A stretch of DNA of 64,000 nt from Antedon mediterranea (Eukaryota; Echinodermata; Crinoidea; Comatulida; Antedonidae). The stretch's first letter is position 1, and every line of letters begins with the position of its first letter. Below are positions 61,401 to 64,000 of the stretch, piece after piece. Both the position numbers and the translations under genes were made by a program. The stretch spans positions 13,558,501 through 13,622,500 of the forward strand of contig NC_092671.1 in assembly GCF_964355755.1 (NCBI RefSeq), read 5' to 3'. A model generated the notes under the pieces. The model saw only the letters and a list, made by a program, of their open reading frames with translations. It was not told the origin of the DNA and searched no databases.

Positions 61401-62543
61401 ACTAATCTCATTTGTTTGATTATACAGCACAACTTTTAAATAATATAATAATAATACCACATTTATATAGCGCCCTTTTCATGAGTAATCATACTCAAAG
61501 GCACTTTACAAGGATTATTACCCCAGTATTTTTTGGGATCAAACACGTATGGAAACATACTCCCATAATGCAGCCGGTAACCAGCGCAAAGTTGTGTCTA
61601 GATCTAACTGGGTACCCATTTATACACCTGGGTGGAGCGAGGCAACGTAAGTAAAGTATCTTGCCTACGGATACAAGCAATGCGGCGAGAGTTGGATTCG
61701 AACCTAGGTCTAACGATCGGTAGTCCAACGTCCAACACACTGCGCCACACGCAGAGTGTAACATTGGTTTGTAAAGTTACCCTATAAATATGGTAGGTGC
61801 GTGAAAATTAAACTAAGTAGACGGTCTTGAATTAATTATTAAGTTAAATTATCTAGGCCACACCTCCAGCCAGCACACAACATCCATAATATTGTGCTTA
61901 ATAATAAGTAATACTGTAATTGAGATTTACCAATTCGTTTTTCTTGTAGATTTGCTTGTTGCGACAATTTAACAGCATGAATATGGCACGCTGTTGTGTT
62001 ATGCCCAAGCATCTCACAGTATAGTATACGAACAATGTACTCCTTGATCTTGTGCTAAAAAATAAATGAAATTATATAATCCTAACAAAGAAAAAAATTA
62101 AATAAATCACATTGAACTTTTTGAAACTCTCTAAGTTGAAGGTCTGCTTTTAAACACTAAAATGAATTAACAATTATTCATTTACCACTCCATTGTCTGG
62201 TTGAGACAGTTTCTTTTTCAAAAGATCAATTTGCTTTTCAATAATTCTGTCAACTTCCTGCAAAAAGAAAAACATCATCACAAATATACAGACTTAATAA
62301 TTTCAATTCAACTTTATTTAAACATTGAGGCCCTGATAAATGCATGTTTGTTCTTTTCTTGGGCTATATTACAGGAAAATAAATTAGGCTTTTCTAGAAG
62401 CAGACACTAACCACTTTTCCCGATCGCTTGACTGTTTGCAATAATTGATCAAAACCTGGTGAAATATCCAAATTTCGTGGACCAAAATTTCCAGTGAAAA
62501 AGTTTGACACAGAATTTAAAGTTTTCTCCATTATATCCGACAT
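49412..62543 (-). CDS. AP4E1: AP-4 complex subunit epsilon-1
   Basis: Large subunit of the AP-4 adaptor, which sorts cargo such as ATG9 at the trans-Golgi network. All 22 coding exons join in phase (high to low): 62412-62543, 62186-62257, 61931-62054, 60971-61166, 60629-60788, 59826-59992, 59569-59642, 59356-59478, 59026-59135, 58612-58751, 57964-58073, 57211-57326, 56881-57093, 56698-56781, 56401-56515, 56165-56312, 54864-55035, 54479-54589, 53559-54287, 53241-53443, 50798-50952, 49412-49566; 1202 residues (human 1137). Landmarks: MSDIMEKTL start, RILYCEMLG and VRKKAVMALFSF in the HEAT trunk, STLSFLDEYV near the trunk end, KQLLADKLFGGM in the hinge, MCRIWKPDCFV opening the ear, TPCLLHVNFN and LWFRTTSK at the C terminus. 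The 243-codon hinge exon is unusually repetitive. One intron is AT-AC and one GC-AG. Its start faces GTF2E2 across 0.8 kb. Confidence 0.96.
49688..49830. mobile_element. MITE, AAGCTCTGTCTAC family (copy 3)
   Basis: Ends AAGCTCTGTCTACACTATCA and TGATAGTGTAGACAGAGTTT are long inverted repeats. The interior is a diverged form of the other copies (ATCATATCCCTACCATATT). It lies in the last AP4E1 intron. Confidence 0.8.
49836..50692. mobile_element. repeat with AAAGCGGGACA clusters, probable DNA element
   Basis: A left edge CATTCCAACCCCTGCACG and a right edge GACAGTTGGAATCTATG give a short inverted match around CATTCCAAC. AAAGCGGGACA recurs once near the left end and several times near the right end, with an additional CGGGACGATTCG(T)CCC motif at about 49940. 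The interior has CpG-rich patches at 50090-50170 and 50380-50470. No transposase is seen. It sits inside the last AP4E1 intron. Confidence 0.5.
50953..51387 (-). other. AP4E1 intron, nothing recognised
   Basis: AT-rich intronic sequence between exon 21 and the LINE remnant. Confidence 0.6.
51388..52822 (-). mobile_element. 5'-truncated, broken non-LTR retrotransposon (reverse transcriptase remnant)
   Basis: The minus strand encodes the second half of a reverse transcriptase in two pieces. The first (52598-52822) has MECYGIRGIVLDWFRSYLNH and GVPQGSIIGP. The second (51698-52591) has the catalytic box as Phe-Val-Asp-Asp, then NKLSINTNKTKYIIF, FLGVTLD and the HLTYAIVVWG tail. They are in different frames, so the element is dead. 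The 3' end has an AAAT-rich stretch and ends in a CAAT repeat ATTCAATCAATCAATA at about 51388-51403, as is common in LINE tails. It lies in an AP4E1 intron in the same orientation as the gene. The clade (jockey/CR1 group) is inferred from motifs. Confidence 0.85.
53991..54140 (-). repeat. in-frame 21-bp repeat encoding Ser-His-Asp heptads in the AP4E1 hinge
   Basis: Residues about 839-888 contain His at a nearly constant seven-residue spacing within (S/V/P)-H-(D/E) units: SHDNSQH, SHDETMI, SHENNRV, VHDLNIV, SHDDMLH, PHDLFNA, SHY, with one two-residue deletion. At DNA level the core is ATCATGTGA on the plus strand. It is a coding minisatellite in a predicted disordered linker. Confidence 0.85.
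54591..54863 (-). other. AP4E1 intron with poly-C tract
   Basis: Contains a run of about 13 Cs around 54775-54787. No other feature is seen. Confidence 0.5.
55254..55969. mobile_element. Harbinger-like DNA transposon derivative
   Basis: Left end GGTCGTGTTCGTACGG and right end, read on the minus strand, GGGCCTGTTCGTATGG form an imperfect inverted repeat, flanked by TAG on both sides as a possible 3-bp target duplication. Three-base duplications and such ends fit PIF/Harbinger elements. The interior is strikingly CpG-rich. A plus-strand open frame (55489-55740) has an acidic Ile-Asp-Glu-Glu-Phe-Glu stretch followed by Arg/Pro-rich sequence, reminiscent of the N-terminus of Harbinger transposases, but the DDE core is missing. 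It lies in the intron between AP4E1 exons 16 and 17. Confidence 0.6.
57431..57855. mobile_element. larger relative of the foldback element, with an internal insertion
   Basis: The left arm runs from GAGTTTGTAGTACACCA through ACTGTTGAGTTTTTCTACG to ATATACTTTGATC. Its inverted partner at the right contains GATCAAAGTATATTGATC, GAAACTCAACAGTTCTTTTC and AGTGTACTGCAAACTTTA. The arms are about 85 bp each. The middle includes a sequence ending GGATAATAAATGAATATG that resembles a retroposon tail, so a second element may be nested. It lies in AP4E1 intron 11. Confidence 0.6.
58074..58611 (-). other. AT-AC U12-type intron of AP4E1
   Basis: The donor is AACAA/ATATCCTTTAT, an exact match to the AT-AC minor-spliceosome donor ATATCCTTT. 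The acceptor is GGATGTTCAC/TTATGG, ending in AC, with ACCTTATG about 11 bases upstream as a plausible branch region. No usable GT donor exists: the exon frame otherwise meets TGA immediately. The join gives Met-Ala-Asn-Asn-Tyr-Gly-Gln-Lys-Cys-Met-Trp-Tyr, which aligns to human AP4E1 without a gap. Confidence 0.9.
58835..59003. mobile_element. MITE with CCAAGGCAATCTA termini
   Basis: GTTGTACCAAGGCAATCTAA at the left and AGATTGCCTTGGTTGTAC at the right form an inverted repeat, extended by ACAGGA/TCCTGT. About 170 bp with no coding capacity, in AP4E1 intron 9. No second copy was found in this window. Confidence 0.65.
59233..59298. repeat. 23-bp tandem repeat x3
   Basis: Nearly identical units AATGGGAAAGCCTGGAAAAT plus CCC follow one another within AP4E1 intron 8; the third is cut off before CCC. 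The identity indicates a recent expansion. Confidence 0.85.
60240..60450. mobile_element. MITE with TACAGTA termini (copy 2)
   Basis: The right end, read on the minus strand, is TACAGTATAACCCCTATTAA. The interior contains CACCCCTATTAAGGGGACAC repeated in tandem. The left terminus is eroded. It matches the plan of 35500-35694 and lies in AP4E1 intron 5. Confidence 0.55.
61440..61752 (-). mobile_element. tRNA-derived SINE
   Basis: Read on the minus strand, the head has an A-box-like GTGGCGCAGTGTGTTGG and a B box GGTTCGAATCC, the two internal RNA polymerase III promoter elements of a tRNA. The body contains CTCCACCCAGGTGTATAAAT and TGGGTACCC, and the tail ends in an ATT repeat near 61440. It is in AP4E1 intron 3 in the same orientation as the gene. 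The B box fits a tRNA-derived family, but the head cannot fold as a full functional tRNA. Confidence 0.8.
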
Positions 62544-63367
62544 GCCGATTACTACTCGCTAGGCCTACTCACAATCACCGCAATCATTGCATGGCTAAAA
62601 AATAATGTAAGCCGAGGCCTAGGCTCAGTTCTTAGTATATATTAACTGCTCTTTTCCCTGCGTGCACTGCCACGCTGTTAATGTGCACTCTGGCAGCCTA
62701 TCGTGCGTGTAGGCCCTCTCTATTCTAACTAGGCTAGGCTAGCTAGCCTAGCTGCCTAGGCTTAGATTACAGTAGTGAGACGGACGTTCGTATAATAAAT
62801 TGTCACTTTCAAAGTTCATTGTTAAGTACAATCCATTGGAGAAGCAGTAATACATAATTAGCAATATTTAGCTATTTTTACATTCTACTACTACTCTTCT
62901 ATCTAGGCTTTAGGCAACTAGGCCTACATCAGGTTGTTATTTCCGCAGATTCCCCGCGGACCAAAACAAACAAAACAACCTCTCCGTTCCAATGGAGAGA
63001 GAGGGCGGTGTGCATGTTTGTGTGAGAAACGAAGTATCTCCATCTGAATAATAAGTTTATTTTTGTCAATATTTGAGCTACTTCAGCATATCAAAGCAGA
63101 TAATAACCAAGGTTTTTATATTCTTCATCAATTTCTTGTATTAATTATAGGTATATGTTATGTTCTAGTACTGAATGAATGTCGATTTACTAGTTCATTC
63201 TATGCTAAGCTAGGATAATTGAATGCATAAAAAGAGAAAAGGCCATCTACAAGCCTTCAGCCACACATTGAGAGTCATTTCGCACCCAATATGCAATAGC
63301 AATAACAAACTGGGCTTATTGAAATGGTGTATAGATTAGTAGTAACTTAAAGACATTTTTTATTTAG
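62544..63367. promoter_or_regulatory. bidirectional promoter region of AP4E1 and GTF2E2
   Basis: The two start codons lie 824 bases apart in divergent orientation. The first 400 bases carry many CCTAGGC/TAGGCCTA words, CpGs (CCCCGCGGACC near 62953) and a GC-rich block to about 63010. GTF2E2 probably has a separate 5' UTR exon, because a strong acceptor (TTTTTTATTTAG) abuts its ATG. No TATA box is assigned. Confidence 0.55.
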
Positions 63368-63890
63368 ATGGATCAGTCATTGATTAGTCAACGAGAAGCT
63401 TTTCAAAAGAGAGCATTGGCTGTTCCTGTAATTGAAAAGAGAAAACCTAAAACAGAAACAAACTCACAACCTCCTAAAAAGAAAAGGAGACCTCTTCCAG
63501 GTAAGTCTTGCCTTGAATTAATTAAAGTCCTTAAAATGAGTTCATTGCTGAATCCTTCATGAGTATTTAATTCTTTCTCCACTTGACTGGCCCTTTTAAA
63601 TTGTTTATGAAATAGTTATATAATATTAATTTAAATATAATCTAATAATTGTTTTTATTTTTGTAGATTTTAAAAATGAGAAGGCAAACAAAAATCAAAT
63701 TGGAATCTTTAATAATAAAATGTTTCAAGGAACGTCAAAGAACAAATTTAGAATTTTAGCAAACATTGTCAACTTTATGAGAGATCGGTTTAAAAAGGGA
63801 GATAACTACAGTCTGACTGTAGATGAAATACTGGATGAGACGAACATGATGGATATTTCAACGGCTAATAAAGCCTGGTTGACAAATGAT
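63368..63890 (+). CDS. GTF2E2: transcription initiation factor IIE subunit beta, N-terminal part (runs off window)
   Basis: TFIIE beta joins TFIIE alpha to recruit and regulate TFIIH at the RNA polymerase II preinitiation complex. Two coding exons are visible: 63368-63500 and 63667-63890, encoding the first 119 residues. The start MDQSL..REAFQKRALAVPV closely follows human MDPSL..RELFKKRALSTPV; then comes a Lys/Arg-rich linker with PPKKKRR. Next is the first winged-helix region, with KFRILANIVNFMRDR, GDNYSLTVDEILDET and the Trp-Leu near the exon end. Splice phases are 1 and 0 with GTAAGT and GTAAGG donors. The remaining exons lie beyond the window. A MITE begins 17 bases after the second donor. 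Confidence 0.95.
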
Positions 63891-63907
63891 GTAAGGCTTT
63901 TTCCTTC

Positions 63908-64000
63908 AGCTCTGTCTACAAAACATGTGATGTACCCATATATGGACATGATGATGTCATATCACTACCATATTTGGGCACATCACTACCATATTTGAGC
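63908..64000. mobile_element. MITE, AAGCTCTGTCTAC family (copy 4, cut by window end)
   Basis: Begins AGCTCTGTCTACAAAACATG and continues with CCATATATGGACATGATGAT and two CACTACCATATTTG units, as in the other copies. It starts 17 bases into the GTF2E2 intron and runs past the end of the window. Confidence 0.75.

Noticed and set aside
61690-61752. tRNA gene
   Set aside because: A and B boxes are present but only as the head of a SINE; it continues into a body and ATT tail and does not form a clean cloverleaf.

Overview
This is an AT-rich, intron-rich animal nuclear window with no bacterial or organellar features. Four protein-coding genes and the first coding exon of a fifth can be read by joining exons at splice sites and comparing the result with families I know. 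Exon and intron style, the many short inverted-repeat transposons, CR1/L2-like LINE fragments and the abundant AGGCCT palindrome suggest a deuterostome marine invertebrate. An echinoderm is my best guess, but that is inference from style, not a search.

Layout. 1-21.7 kb: almost pure AT-rich non-coding DNA, probably the long first intron of an RBPMS-like RNA-binding protein gene on the minus strand; its first coding exon is 21730-21789 and the rest lies beyond base 1. This stretch carries two TTAA-flanked piggyBac-like non-autonomous elements and another MITE. 21.8-33.5 kb: probable 5' region of that gene, then intergenic DNA with MITEs and duplications. 33.57-41.70 kb: DCTN6 (dynactin p27), minus strand, seven exons, with a 25-copy 36-bp minisatellite in its 4.5-kb last intron. 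41.7-43.4 kb: head-to-head spacer with a LINE 3' fragment running into a long (ATA)n tract. 43.39-44.64 kb: ornithine decarboxylase antizyme, plus strand, five exons, with the conserved +1 frameshift site. 44.8-49.4 kb: intergenic. 49.41-62.54 kb: AP4E1 (AP-4 epsilon), minus strand, 22 coding exons, 1202 residues. 62.5-63.4 kb: probable bidirectional promoter. 63.37 kb to the end: first two coding exons of GTF2E2 (TFIIE beta), plus strand.

The genes are unrelated housekeeping functions (dynein adaptor, polyamine control, trans-Golgi sorting, transcription initiation) and do not form a pathway. The gene order is informative: in human, RBPMS, DCTN6 and GTF2E2 lie together on 8p12, and OAZ2 neighbours RBPMS2 on 15q22, so the window looks like the unduplicated ancestral block. 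Other points of note are two probable U12-type introns (one AT-AC), one GC-AG intron, a clathrin-box-like motif and an expanded His-Asp heptad repeat in the AP-4 epsilon hinge, and a second antizyme reading frame that could bypass frameshifting.
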